Shown here piece by piece: positions 9,302 to 18,475 of a DNA stretch of 54,242 nt (its first letter is position 1; every line of letters starts with the position of its first letter). The translations under genes were made by a program, and so were the position numbers. The notes beneath the pieces are model-generated. The model saw only the letters and a program-made list of their open reading frames with translations. It did no database searches and had not been told where the DNA came from. Location of the stretch: positions 1-54,242 of the forward strand of contig JAUHWT010000025.1 of assembly GCA_030427145.1 (NCBI GenBank), read 5' to 3'. The DNA comes from Alphaproteobacteria bacterium (GTDB taxonomy: Bacteria; Pseudomonadota; Alphaproteobacteria; Rhodobacterales; Rhodobacteraceae).

Positions 9302-12300
9302 ATGATGGGAAATTTGGCGCCTGAATCATGTTGGGCCCTAGCATTGCAGTTCACCCGTCTCCGCCTTCTCGGGTTTAAAAGTTTTGTCGATCCGACCGAA
9401 CTGGTGATCTCACCGGGCCTGACCGGCGTGGTGGGGCCAAATGGCTGTGGCAAATCCAACCTGCTTGAGGCCCTGCGCTGGGTGATGGGCGAGAACCGGG
9501 CGAAGTCAATGCGCGGCGATGGCATGGAGGACGTGATTTTCGCCGGGTCAAACAACCGTCCACAGCGCAACCACGCCGAGGTCACCCTGACCCTCGATAA
9601 CCGCTCCCGGCTCGCTCCGGCGCAGTTTAATACCTCTGACACGCTTGAAGTGGTGCGTCGGATCACCCGGGATGCCGGGTCGGCCTACCGGACCAATGGC
9701 AAGGAAGCCCGCGCGCGTGACGTGCAGATGCTGTTTGCAGACGCGTCCACCGGCGCGCATTCGCCGGCTCTGGTGGGTCAGGGCCGGATCTCGGAGCTGA
9801 TTAACGCCAAGCCCAAAGCCCGCCGTCGGGTGCTGGAGGAGGCCGCGGGTATTTCCGGTCTTTATCAGCGGCGGCATGAAGCGGAACTGAAGCTGCGGGC
9901 GACGGAAGCGAACCTGGGCCGTGTCGGCGACGTGCTGGAAGCACTGGAAAGCCAGCTGTCCTCGCTTGCCCGTCAGGCGCGGCAGGCGGCGCGTTACCGG
10001 GAGATCGCGGCGAATTTGCGCCGGTCGGAATCCATGCTGATCTGGCGGCTGTGGCGCGATGCGGATGAGGAACGGGCCGAAGCGGCGGCCAAACTCATTG
10101 AGGCGTCAAAACAGCTGGCGGCGGCACAGTCGCAGGCGGCCTCCGCCACGCGGGCCCGGGATGAGGCCGAGGCGAGGCTTCCAGGCGTGCGGGACGAGGA
10201 CGCCATCGCGGGCGCGGTTTTGCAGAAGGTGACGATTGAGCGCGACCGCCTGAAACAGGAGGCTGGTGAGGTTGCGCGTCAGATCGCGGAACTGCGCTCC
10301 GCCATTTCCCAGATCGAATCGGACCGGGAGCGGGAAGGCTCTCTCAACACCGATGCGGTCGAGATGGTTGAGCAGCTTCTGAAGGAAAGCAAATCGCTTC
10401 AGGAGGCGGGTGCGGGTCATGCCGAAGCCCTGTCCGAGGCGCGCATCCGGGCGGATCGTGCGGCGGAAAACCTGAAGGCGGCCGAGCGCGAATACGACGA
10501 GGAAACCGAGGCCTCCGCACGGCTGGTGGCGGAGCACCAGATGGCCAACCGCAACCTTGAGGCCGCAAAACGGCGCGGTGGTGAGGTTGAGGCCGCTCTG
10601 ACGCGTGCGGGCGACGCTCTGGCGCAGGTTGAGAAGGAATTGCGCGAGGGTGAGGCCTCACTGGCGCAGGCGGTTGAGGCGCGGGACGTGTCGGCGGAGC
10701 GGGCCCAGGAGGCGGAGACCCGTCTGGCGTCGGCGGAAGAGGCATCGGCCGCGGCGCGTCAGTCCGAGACGGATCTGCGGTCGGAGCTCTCAAATATTTC
10801 CGGCAACCTGCGGGCTCTCGACTCGGAAGCGTCGGGGCTTGAGCGGCTGCTGAAAAGCGGGTCAGGCGGTTCGGATCAGGTACTCGACCGGATAGAAGTC
10901 AAGGCGGGTTACGAGACGGCGCTGGGCGCGGCTCTGGCCGATGATCTGTCCATGCCCGTTTTGGGGGAAGAGGCGGCTGGCAGCGGCTGGCGATCCCTGG
11001 CACCTCTGGGTAATGCGCCCGGTTTGCCGGACGGGGCTGAGGCCATGACCGGGTTCCTGACGGCACCGGATGCACTGGCGCGGCGGCTGGCTGCGATTGG
11101 GGTGGTGGATGCCGCCGACGGGGCGCGGTTGCAGAAGCAACTGGGGCCAGGCCAGAGGCTTGTCAGCCTTGAGGGCGATCTGTGGCGCTGGGACGGTTTT
11201 TCGGTTGAGGCTGGTAAGGCGCCATCTGCGGCGGCACTGCGGCTTCAGCAGCAGAACCGGATGCGGGAGATTCGGGCGCAGCGGGTCGAGATTTCCGGTC
11301 GCAAGGAAGAGCTCGAAACGCAGGTTGCGGAAGCATCGGCCGCTGGGATGAAAGCTGCCGAGGCGGAGAAGGCGGCCCGTGCCGAGCGCAAGCAGGCTGA
11401 TCAGGCCGCGGCTGACGCGGTGCGGGCGCTCAACCGGACCGAGTCGCAAATCGAGGCGCTGAAATCGCGGCTTGGCACGTTGCAGTCGGCCAGGAGCCGC
11501 GCGGCTACGGAACTGGAAGAGTGCCGGACGGAGATTTCCGAGGCCGAGGCGGCCGCTCGCGCGCTGGATGATCCCGGCGCGGCGCGTGAGGCGGTGGTGC
11601 AGAAAAAGATGGGCGTGGAATCCGCCCGCATCACCATGCTGACCCATCGCACGGAAGCGGATGAGCTTGACCGGGCCGGCAAGGTGCGTGAGCGACGCCT
11701 GAACGAGATCACCCGTGAGATTGACGGCTGGAACCGACGCCAGGCCAACGCAACCACGCGCCTGTCCGATCTGGATCGGCGTGAACGGGAATCGAGGAAA
11801 GCCTTGGAAGGGGCGCAGGTGCGCCCCGATGAGCTCAAGCGCAAAATCGCGGAGCTTGACGCGTCGCATGAGGAAAACGCCGTTCGACGGCAGAAGGCCG
11901 CGGATGCGCTGGCTGCGGCTGAGACGGAACTGCGCGAACTCACCGCTGCGGCCCGCGTCGCTGAGTCCGATCTGTCGAGCGCCCGTGAGGCCCGCGCCCG
12001 GATCGAGGCCCTGTCCGAGGCCGCCCAGGCGCGCGTGACCGCCGCAAGCGAACGGCTGGAATCAGAAACCGGCGCGACACCTGCGGAACTGCTGGCGAAA
12101 CTGGTCGTGTCGGCCGAGGACATTCCCGGTTATGAGGACATCGAGAACGATGTGAACCGCCTCAAACGTCAGCGCGACAGCCTTGGTGCTGTCAATCTGC
12201 GGGCTGAAGAGGACGCGCGCGAAGTACAATCCGAGTTTGAGACGCTGGCTGTCGAGCGCGGCGATCTGGAGGCCGCGATTGGAAAGCTGAGGGAGGGCAT

Positions 12301-12811
12301 TGCGAACCTCAACAAGGAGGGACGCGAGCGCCTTCTGGAGGCCTTCGACGAGGTGAACCGGAATTTCTCGATGCTTTTCCGGCACCTGTTCGGCGGTGGC
12401 GAGGCCAGTCTTGCCTTGATCGAGAGCGAGGATCCTCTGGATGCCGGTCTCGAGATCATGTGTCAGCCACCGGGTAAGAAACTGTCAACGCTGTCGCTCC
12501 TATCGGGTGGTGAGCAGACGCTGACAGCGCTCAGCCTGATCTTTGCGGTGTTCCTGGCCAATCCGTCGCCGATCTGTGTGCTTGACGAAGTGGATGCGCC
12601 GCTGGATGACGCTAACGTCAACCGGTTCTGTGATCTGCTCGACGAGATGACGAAGCGCACCAACACGAGGTTCCTGATCATTACGCACCATGCGGTGACC
12701 ATGGCCCGGATGGACCGGCTGTTTGGCGTTACGATGGCCGAACAGGGCGTAAGCCAGCTCGTTTCCGTTGATCTGGCGGCTGCGGAGAGAATCGTCGAAA
12801 ATGTGGCCTGA
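9302..12811 (+). CDS. smc: Chromosome segregation protein SMC
   Basis: A 1169-residue condensin ATPase that compacts and segregates the chromosome. The N-terminal head carries Walker A GPNGCGKSNLLEAL (about residue 45). Two very long Ala/Glu/Arg-rich coiled coils flank a hinge near residues 520-640 (GYETALGAALADDL). The C-terminal head has the signature LSGGEQTLTALSL and Walker B ICVLDEVDAPLDDANV. The start is uncertain: the ATG pair at 9302/9305 has no clear ribosome site, while the family usually begins MxFTRLRLxGFKSFVDPTEL, which would correspond to a TTG at 9344, in frame and 14 codons downstream. scpA and scpB are not nearby. galE follows after about 20 bases. Confidence 0.95.
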   Translation: MMGNLAPESCWALALQFTRLRLLGFKSFVDPTELVISPGLTGVVGPNGCGKSNLLEALRWVMGENRAKSMRGDGMEDVIFAGSNNRPQRNHAEVTLTLDNRSRLAPAQFNTSDTLEVVRRITRDAGSAYRTNGKEARARDVQMLFADASTGAHSPALVGQGRISELINAKPKARRRVLEEAAGISGLYQRRHEAELKLRATEANLGRVGDVLEALESQLSSLARQARQAARYREIAANLRRSESMLIWRLWRDADEERAEAAAKLIEASKQLAAAQSQAASATRARDEAEARLPGVRDEDAIAGAVLQKVTIERDRLKQEAGEVARQIAELRSAISQIESDREREGSLNTDAVEMVEQLLKESKSLQEAGAGHAEALSEARIRADRAAENLKAAEREYDEETEASARLVAEHQMANRNLEAAKRRGGEVEAALTRAGDALAQVEKELREGEASLAQAVEARDVSAERAQEAETRLASAEEASAAARQSETDLRSELSNISGNLRALDSEASGLERLLKSGSGGSDQVLDRIEVKAGYETALGAALADDLSMPVLGEEAAGSGWRSLAPLGNAPGLPDGAEAMTGFLTAPDALARRLAAIGVVDAADGARLQKQLGPGQRLVSLEGDLWRWDGFSVEAGKAPSAAALRLQQQNRMREIRAQRVEISGRKEELETQVAEASAAGMKAAEAEKAARAERKQADQAAADAVRALNRTESQIEALKSRLGTLQSARSRAATELEECRTEISEAEAAARALDDPGAAREAVVQKKMGVESARITMLTHRTEADELDRAGKVRERRLNEITREIDGWNRRQANATTRLSDLDRRERESRKALEGAQVRPDELKRKIAELDASHEENAVRRQKAADALAAAETELRELTAAARVAESDLSSAREARARIEALSEAAQARVTAASERLESETGATPAELLAKLVVSAEDIPGYEDIENDVNRLKRQRDSLGAVNLRAEEDAREVQSEFETLAVERGDLEAAIGKLREGIANLNKEGRERLLEAFDEVNRNFSMLFRHLFGGGEASLALIESEDPLDAGLEIMCQPPGKKLSTLSLLSGGEQTLTALSLIFAVFLANPSPICVLDEVDAPLDDANVNRFCDLLDEMTKRTNTRFLIITHHAVTMARMDRLFGVTMAEQGVSQLVSVDLAAAERIVENVA

Positions 12812-12832
12812 CCGGAACCGGTGCGGGGATCA

Positions 12833-13858
12833 ATGAGCCCGAAAGGCCAGCGTGTTCTGGTGACCGGTGGGGCCGGTTATATCGGCAGCCATACCCTTCC
12901 GGAACTGATGCTGGCCGGACATGAGGTTCATGTCATTGATGATCTTTCCAATGGGCATGGCGTGGCTTTGAAACGGTGCCGCCAGATTGTCGGACGGGAT
13001 TTTGGCTTCTCGGAGGCCGATATCCGTGATGCTCCCCGTGTTGCGGAGGTGGTCCGCGCGTTCGCCCCTGATGTTGTGATTCATTTTGCGGGGCTGAAGT
13101 CTCCGTCCGAATCGATCGAAAAACCGGACCTCTATCGTGAGGTAAACGTCATAGGCAGTCTTAGACTGCTGGATGCGATGCGCGCGGGCGGGTGTCAGCG
13201 GCTGGTGTTCTCATCAAGTGCGGCGGTTTACGGGCCTCCCGACTTTCTGCCGATTTCCGAGGATCACCCGCGCCGTCCCACAACGCCCTATGGCGCGAGC
13301 AAGGCCGAGGTTGAGGATATTCTCGTCGAGGAGGCTGCGAAGGATACCACGTTGACCTGCGCTATTTTGCGCTATTTCAACCCGGTTGGGGCGCATGCGT
13401 CGGGGCTGATCGGGGAACACCCACAGGATATTCCCACCAATCTGGTGCCTTACATTGTGGATGTGGCCCGGGGCCGGTTGCCGCGGCTGAACTTGTTTGG
13501 CGATGACTACGGGACCCCGGATGGAACCGGCGTCCGGGACTACATCCACGTCACGGACCTTGCGCGGGCGCATGTGGCTGCGCTCGACTGGACGGCAGGT
13601 GCGACCGGGGCGCGTGAGTTCAATCTTGGAACAGGCGAGGGAACCAGCGTTCGCGATCTTATCCGGACGTTCGAAAACGCCACCGGCAGAGATATCCCGT
13701 TTGTCGTTGCCCCGCGACGTCCAGGCGACGTGGCCAGCAGCTATGCCGATCCTGGGCGGGCGGAACGGGAACTGAAATGGAAGGCCGAACTTACCCTCAC
13801 CGACATGTGTCGGTCGGCCTGGGCATGGGGCGCGGGGAACCCCGAGGGTTACGCCTGA
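12833..13858 (+). CDS. galE: UDP-glucose 4-epimerase
   Basis: A 341-residue extended short-chain dehydrogenase interconverting UDP-glucose and UDP-galactose. NAD is bound by VTGGAGYIGSHT at the N-terminus. FSSSAAVYG supplies the catalytic Ser, and TTPYGASKAEVE is the Tyr-x3-Lys pair. RYFNPVGAHASG and GTGVRDYIHVTDLA are family blocks. An in-frame GTG at 12821 precedes the chosen ATG, which sits just after GGGGA. The gene starts about 20 bp after smc and is probably in the same transcript; a strong terminator follows it. It may feed surface polysaccharide synthesis together with the next gene. Confidence 0.92.
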   Translation: MSPKGQRVLVTGGAGYIGSHTLPELMLAGHEVHVIDDLSNGHGVALKRCRQIVGRDFGFSEADIRDAPRVAEVVRAFAPDVVIHFAGLKSPSESIEKPDLYREVNVIGSLRLLDAMRAGGCQRLVFSSSAAVYGPPDFLPISEDHPRRPTTPYGASKAEVEDILVEEAAKDTTLTCAILRYFNPVGAHASGLIGEHPQDIPTNLVPYIVDVARGRLPRLNLFGDDYGTPDGTGVRDYIHVTDLARAHVAALDWTAGATGAREFNLGTGEGTSVRDLIRTFENATGRDIPFVVAPRRPGDVASSYADPGRAERELKWKAELTLTDMCRSAWAWGAGNPEGYA

Positions 13859-13871
13859 CGGTTTTCCGCTG

Positions 13872-13895
13872 AGGCGTGGGTCCGCCTTCTTTTTT
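13872..13895 (+). terminator. Rho-independent terminator after galE
   Basis: AGGCG-TGGGTC-CGCCT forms a compact stem with a six-base loop, directly followed by TCTTTTTT. It lies 14 bases after the galE stop and should end the smc-galE transcript. Confidence 0.8.
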
Positions 13896-13975
13896 GTGTC
13901 GCATGTTTGTGAAAATTCGGGTATGGCTGGCAAAAATTCACCATAACCTGACTTCCCTGGGGCGAGTGGCAGAGT

Positions 13976-15061
13976 ATGAATGCGGTGTCGGCCGGTATCG
14001 ATTTGCAGGCGATTTTTTTGCCCGCTCTGGCCGGATTCACATTGAGTCTGATTGTCTGTGTAGGACTGGTCCTTACGCAGCGCTGGCACGGTCACCTGTC
14101 CCATGATGACAGTGTTGGCGTACAAAAGTTTCACAAAAACCCAACTCCCCGCATTGGTGGCGCCGCAATAGCAATCGCTTTCGCTGCGGTGACGCCCTTC
14201 CTGCCCGAAGGTATCCGGCAGTTCTGGCTCGCGACCGGTATTGCCGGAATCCCCGCGCTGGCCGCCGGTCTGACCGAGGATGTGACCCGCAAGGTCGGTG
14301 TGAAGGGGCGGTTGCTGGCTACTATGATTTCCGGCGTCGCCTTTGCCGGTCTGTCGGGCTACGTGATGAACCGGGTTTATCTGCCGGGTGTGGACTGGCT
14401 TTTGTCTTTTTACATGATCGCGGTGCTTTTTACCGGCTTTGCCATGGGTGGTGTGGCGAATGCGATTAATATCATCGACGGTTTTAATGGGCTGGCTTCC
14501 GGCGCGCTGATTATCATGTTCACGGCGTTTGCCTTTGTGGCCTATCAGGTAGGCGACGGTCTTGTCTTCTCGCTGGCCGTTTTATTTGCGGCAATCGTCG
14601 CCGGGTTTTTCTGCGTTAATTTCCCGTTGGGTCGTATTTTCCTCGGGGATGGTGGGGCCTATTTTTGCGGCTTTCTGCTGGCCTGTCTTGGTGTTTTGCT
14701 GCCGATGCGCAACCCGGAAACCTCGGCCTGGGCGGCGATCCTTATCTGTGGCTACCCGGTGATTGAGACACTGTCGTCGATGCGGCGCAAGGCCAAACGT
14801 CAGGGCCATAGCGTTGGCAAACCTGACCGGGTGCATTTCCACATGCTGGCCTATCGCTGGTATGCCCGCAAACTGGTTCCGAACACCGGAGGCCGCTACG
14901 ATCTGCGCAATCCGGCCACCAGTATTGTGACCTGGACGCTGCCGGTTTTGACGGCGGTGTTTGCTGCGGTGAGCTACCACACGGTTTGGCTCAGCGCGGT
15001 TCTATTTTTTGTCACGGCCGTGGTGTACGGGCGTGTTTACAGAATGATGTCCCTCAACTGA
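13976..15061 (+). CDS. WecA/MraY-family glycosyl-1-phosphate transferase
   Basis: A 361-residue polytopic membrane enzyme of glycosyltransferase family 4, which transfers a sugar-1-phosphate from a UDP-sugar to undecaprenyl phosphate. Visible family motifs are SHDDSVGVQKFHKNPTPRIG (the Asp pair plus nucleotide-site loop), NAINIIDGFNGLASG and FLGDGGAYFCGF. About ten membrane helices are present. The last cytoplasmic loop contains RVHFHML-like DRVHFHMLAYRW, the HIHH-type substrate loop of WecA-like members rather than MraY. It probably starts O-antigen, capsule or exopolysaccharide repeats. The ATG is close to a GGCAGAG ribosome site. Confidence 0.87.
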   Translation: MNAVSAGIDLQAIFLPALAGFTLSLIVCVGLVLTQRWHGHLSHDDSVGVQKFHKNPTPRIGGAAIAIAFAAVTPFLPEGIRQFWLATGIAGIPALAAGLTEDVTRKVGVKGRLLATMISGVAFAGLSGYVMNRVYLPGVDWLLSFYMIAVLFTGFAMGGVANAINIIDGFNGLASGALIIMFTAFAFVAYQVGDGLVFSLAVLFAAIVAGFFCVNFPLGRIFLGDGGAYFCGFLLACLGVLLPMRNPETSAWAAILICGYPVIETLSSMRRKAKRQGHSVGKPDRVHFHMLAYRWYARKLVPNTGGRYDLRNPATSIVTWTLPVLTAVFAAVSYHTVWLSAVLFFVTAVVYGRVYRMMSLN

Positions 15062-15221
15062 CCTGAAAGGTTGGTGTCTTGTTGATTAAAAAAGTTCCCC
15101 AAATTTCCGGGGTGCTCACGAATTGTGACGGGAACAGTCGGTTATATTACGGGTTGAGCCAGCTGAGTTGCGCGCTGTCGCAAGTCCCGGTATGCAGCGC
15201 GATCGAGCAGGTGAGTTGATT

Positions 15222-15974
15222 ATGAAGCATGTAACCTCGCCGACTTTACATGTCGGCATCATTATGGATGGCAACGGGCGCTGGGCGAAAGCACAGGGTC
15301 TGGCCCGTATTTCAGGACATACCCAGGGCGCACGCCGTGTCACCGACATAGTTCGGGCCTGTCCGGATCTGGGCATTTCGCATCTGACGCTTTTTGCGTT
15401 CTCGACCGAAAACTGGCAGCGGCCGGTGAGTGAGGTTGAGGGGCTGATGCGGATTTTTCAGCAGTATATTCAGAGGAAGATGGCGGGCCTGCGCAAGCAT
15501 GGCGTTCGCGTGCGTTTCATCGGAATGCGCCATCGGGTGCCGCAGAATTTGCGTGACCTGATGGAAGAGCTCGAGGCGCAGACCCGCGACTGTCGTGGTT
15601 TGAACCTGACCATCGCCATTGACTATGGATCGCGGGATGAAATGGCGCGGGCGGCTCAGGAAATTGCCGGCCGTGTGGTGTCCGGTGAGATTTCACCCGC
15701 CGACATTGACGAATCCATGATGGACCGCTCGCTCGACACGCGGGAGTTGCCCGATCCGGATTTCATCATTCGCACGTCGGGGGAGCTGCGGCTCTCGAAC
15801 TTCCTGCTCTGGCAGTCCGTGTATTCCGAATATTCCTTCCCGAAAATTTCCTGGCCGGACTTCACGGTTGAGGATCTGAGACGCGAGGTCGCGGATTTTG
15901 CGGGCCGCAACCGTCGCTTTGGGGCCGTGACACCGGCCGGTTTGGACACGTCGCCTCTGACGGCCCGCGGCTGA
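15222..15974 (+). CDS. uppS: Isoprenyl transferase (undecaprenyl diphosphate synthase family)
   Basis: A 250-residue cis-prenyltransferase that elongates farnesyl diphosphate with isopentenyl diphosphate to make polyprenyl carriers. The catalytic Asp lies in GIIMDGNGRWAKAQG near the N-terminus. GHTQGARRVTDIV, TLFAFSTENWQRP, and IRTSGELRLSNFLLWQ follow in the family order. The ATG chosen follows CAGGTGAG and leaves a normal-length protein; an open extension of 18 codons looks non-coding. Usually uppS sits with frr, cdsA and dxr, so this isolated gene beside a WecA-like transferase may be a second paralogue. Product chain length cannot be read from sequence. Confidence 0.88.
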   Translation: MKHVTSPTLHVGIIMDGNGRWAKAQGLARISGHTQGARRVTDIVRACPDLGISHLTLFAFSTENWQRPVSEVEGLMRIFQQYIQRKMAGLRKHGVRVRFIGMRHRVPQNLRDLMEELEAQTRDCRGLNLTIAIDYGSRDEMARAAQEIAGRVVSGEISPADIDESMMDRSLDTRELPDPDFIIRTSGELRLSNFLLWQSVYSEYSFPKISWPDFTVEDLRREVADFAGRNRRFGAVTPAGLDTSPLTARG

Positions 15975-15986
15975 TCCCCGTGAGGG

Positions 15987-17324
15987 TCAGCCCGGTTGGT
16001 TCGTGCTGATCGCCTGACGCAGGGCGTGCCAGCTGGCCTTCGGTGTACGCTTCTGGGTTTCGAAATCCACGTGGACCATGCCGAAACGTTTGTCGTAGCC
16101 GAAAGCCCACTCGAAATTGTCCATCAGCGACCAGGTGAAGAAGCCTTTCAGCGGCACGCCTGATTTTATCGCGTCAAGCGCCGCGCCGAAGTGGCTGTCC
16201 ATGTAGTCGGTGCGGACCAGATCATTGACGGGTTCACTGTCCGCGAGGCCGTTTTCAGTGACGTAGATGGGCATTTTCCTGTCTGTCAGGTCGCCGACGC
16301 GTTTAAGGAAATGCAAAAGGCCCTCCGGATAAATTTCCCAGCCCATATCGGTCTTCGGCAGGGGGCCGGGGACTGTCATGTAGGACGGCCATAGGCTGAC
16401 CGGGTCAGCGGCGATGACGCTGCGGGTGTAGTAGTTGATGCCGAACCAGTCGAGTGGCGTGGCGATCACGTCAAAATCATCCTGCCAGCCCTGCGGCATG
16501 TGGGGTGCAAGCCCCTCGAGGACCTGTGTCGGATACGTCTTCTCAAATATGCCGCCAACGAACCAGCGGTTGTAGATCGCGTCGTTCAATTCCGCGGCAC
16601 GGATGGTCTCGGGTTTATCGTCCGCCGGCTGGGAATACTCGAAGTTGCAGACGATACCGAGGTTGTCATGACCGTCAGCGCGCAGGGCCTGCACCGCCGT
16701 ACCATGGGCCAGCAAAACATGATGCATGGCGTGGGCAGCGGCGCGAATGTCGCGCAAACCGGGGGCGTGATGGCCGAGGAAGTGGCTCAGCCAGGCCACG
16801 CACCAGGGTTCGTTGAGCGTTGCGGTACCCTCAATGCGGTCCCCGAAGCGGTTCATAACCAGGCGGGAGTAGTCCGTGAACCAGTTGGCGACGTCGCGGT
16901 TGCGCCATCCGCCGAGATCGGAGAGCGCCGCGGGCATTTCCCAGTGGTAGAGCGTGGCCCAGGGCTGGAGCCCGCGCTCGAGCATCCCGTCGATGAGCCG
17001 ATCGTAAAAGTCGAGACCTTCCTCATTGGGTGTTCCGCGACCCTCAGGCAGGATCCGCGGCCAGGACAGGGAAAAGCGGTAGGCGTCCAAACCGGCATTG
17101 CGGACGAGGTCCAGGTCCTCTTCCCAACGATGGTAATGGTCACAGGCGACAAGGGTGTTTTCGCTGTTTGCGATGTTCCCCGGCGTGGCGCAAAAGGTAT
17201 CCCAGTGCGAAGGGCCGGCCCCGCCATAGCCTGATCCCTCGATCTGAAGGGCGGCGGCGGCGGTGCCAAACACGAAGCCTTCCGGGAAATCGCTTCGACT
17301 GAAGGAAAGGGTGGCGTTATCCAT
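15987..17324 (-). CDS. bglA: GH1 family beta-glucosidase
   Basis: A 445-residue TIM-barrel retaining beta-glycosidase of family GH1. The N-terminal FPEGFVFGTAAAALQIEGS signature is complete. The acid/base Glu is in TLNEPWC (about residue 165) and the nucleophile in YVTENGLAD (about residue 352). It has no signal peptide, so it would split imported beta-glucosides or cellobiose in the cytoplasm. Its start overlaps the end of aglR by 8 bases, so the two form one transcript leaving the aglR-aglE divergent promoter. A beta-specific enzyme within an alpha-glucoside locus is noteworthy and suggests mixed glucoside use. Confidence 0.92.
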   Translation of the reverse strand: MDNATLSFSRSDFPEGFVFGTAAAALQIEGSGYGGAGPSHWDTFCATPGNIANSENTLVACDHYHRWEEDLDLVRNAGLDAYRFSLSWPRILPEGRGTPNEEGLDFYDRLIDGMLERGLQPWATLYHWEMPAALSDLGGWRNRDVANWFTDYSRLVMNRFGDRIEGTATLNEPWCVAWLSHFLGHHAPGLRDIRAAAHAMHHVLLAHGTAVQALRADGHDNLGIVCNFEYSQPADDKPETIRAAELNDAIYNRWFVGGIFEKTYPTQVLEGLAPHMPQGWQDDFDVIATPLDWFGINYYTRSVIAADPVSLWPSYMTVPGPLPKTDMGWEIYPEGLLHFLKRVGDLTDRKMPIYVTENGLADSEPVNDLVRTDYMDSHFGAALDAIKSGVPLKGFFTWSLMDNFEWAFGYDKRFGMVHVDFETQKRTPKASWHALRQAISTNQPG

Positions 17325-18354
17325 ATTTTAGTCCCTCGGGGCAGGGGCCGGTGGAGCGGCCCACGGTCAGATCGGCTTCCCAAAGCTCGTGCTGTGGAGA
17401 CCGGTCCGCGCTTTCAATGATGTCCATGAGCATTTCCGCGCATCGACGCCCGGCGCCTCGCACGGATGATCGGGTTGCGGTGAACAGAGGCACGGCGCCC
17501 CCATTCGGAAGATAGGAGAGATCGTCGTCGTGGGTGATGATGGAAATGTCCCGCCCGGAATGCAGGCCAAGTTCCCCGGTCGCGCGAAGCACGCCCAGGG
17601 CAACCATGATGGATGAGGTGATAATGGCTGTTGGAGGATTGTCATCCGCCAGCATTTTTCGCGTGGAATCGTATCCGAGTGGTTCCACCATATCGGCCGC
17701 AAAAACGAGGGCCGGGTCATAGGGTACGCCACGCCGGGTCAGCGCGTCCTGATAGCCCTGATGCCGCCTTGCCGCGAAGTTGTGGGTCTCGATGCCGTTG
17801 AGCAGGGCAATGCGCCTGTGGCCAAGATCGAGCAGGAAATCCGTTGCCCGTAGAAAGGCACGACGGTTGTTCATGTCGAGCCATGAGTATTCAGATTCCG
17901 GTCGCGTATCCCGCCCGTGAACCACAAAGGGCAGCCCAAGTTCCTGGAGCAGATCAATCCGGTAGTCGTTGATGTGCGGTCCGTGAACGATAACGCCGTC
18001 CACCTTTCGGTTCGCGACCAGCGTGCGGTAGGCGTCGGCTTCCTCGGTCTCGGGAACAACCGACAGAATGGAATCGTAGCTCCGTGTTGAATAGACCTCT
18101 CCGGCGCCGGCCATGAATTCGGCGAAGATTGGATTGATCATCTGGTGGCCGGAAATTGGAATGACGTGGCCAATGGTGTGCGAACGGCCCGTGGCAAGAC
18201 GCTTGGCGACCTGATTCGGTGCGTAACCGTATTTTCGGGCCGCCGCGGTCACCCGTTCACGCGTGTTGGCGTTCACTTCCGGGTAGCCGTTCAGCGCGCG
18301 ACTGACGGTTGTCGGCGACAATTCAAGCAGTTTTGCAAGTTCCTTAAGGTTCAT
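17317..18354 (-). CDS. aglR: LacI-family transcriptional repressor of alpha-glucoside genes
   Basis: A 345-residue LacI-type regulator. Residues 1-50 are the helix-turn-helix plus hinge helix (LKELAKLLELSPTTVSRALN, then NTRERVTAAARKYGY). The remainder is a periplasmic-binding-protein-like sugar sensor. It lies divergent to aglE and overlaps the beta-glucosidase gene. Two similar palindromes in the 210-bp divergent region, one close to its own start and one before aglE, fit autorepression and repression of the agl operon until an alpha-glucoside or its product is present. Assignment as AglR rests on this conserved position; the effector is not known from sequence. Confidence 0.88.
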   Translation of the reverse strand: MNLKELAKLLELSPTTVSRALNGYPEVNANTRERVTAAARKYGYAPNQVAKRLATGRSHTIGHVIPISGHQMINPIFAEFMAGAGEVYSTRSYDSILSVVPETEEADAYRTLVANRKVDGVIVHGPHINDYRIDLLQELGLPFVVHGRDTRPESEYSWLDMNNRRAFLRATDFLLDLGHRRIALLNGIETHNFAARRHQGYQDALTRRGVPYDPALVFAADMVEPLGYDSTRKMLADDNPPTAIITSSIMVALGVLRATGELGLHSGRDISIITHDDDLSYLPNGGAVPLFTATRSSVRGAGRRCAEMLMDIIESADRSPQHELWEADLTVGRSTGPCPEGLKYG

Positions 18355-18369
18355 TTTTATCAGGAGGCC

Positions 18370-18385
18370 TCCAAAGCGCTTTGGA
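18370..18385. promoter_or_regulatory. Probable AglR operator 1 (aglR side)
   Basis: TCCAAAGCGCTTTGGA is a perfect 16-base palindrome centred on CG, the usual symmetry of LacI-family operators. It ends 16 bases from the aglR start codon, where bound repressor could block its own transcription. It matches the second palindrome nearer aglE in the core CAAA-N-CG-N-TTTG. Confidence 0.75.
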
Positions 18386-18432
18386 TGGTTGCAAAAACCC
18401 CTGATGCTGACAATCCTTTTTTTTCTGGCAAT

Positions 18433-18451
18433 CTGTCAAATTACTTGACAG
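18433..18451. promoter_or_regulatory. Back-to-back TTGACA boxes between aglR and aglE
   Basis: CTGTCAA-ATTAC-TTGACAG is an inverted repeat that places a consensus -35 hexamer TTGACA on each strand: 18445-18450 towards aglE and 18439-18434 towards aglR. Clear -10 boxes are not seen at ideal spacing. The aglE-side operator would overlap the -10/start region. A regulator binding the inverted repeat itself is an alternative reading. Confidence 0.45.
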
Positions 18452-18475
18452 AATTGGGGGGCTGGCGCATTCGTT

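Noticed and set aside
15097..15112. CCCC-AAATTTCC-GGGG after the WecA-like gene as a terminator.
   Set aside because: The stem has only four pairs and no T-tract follows.
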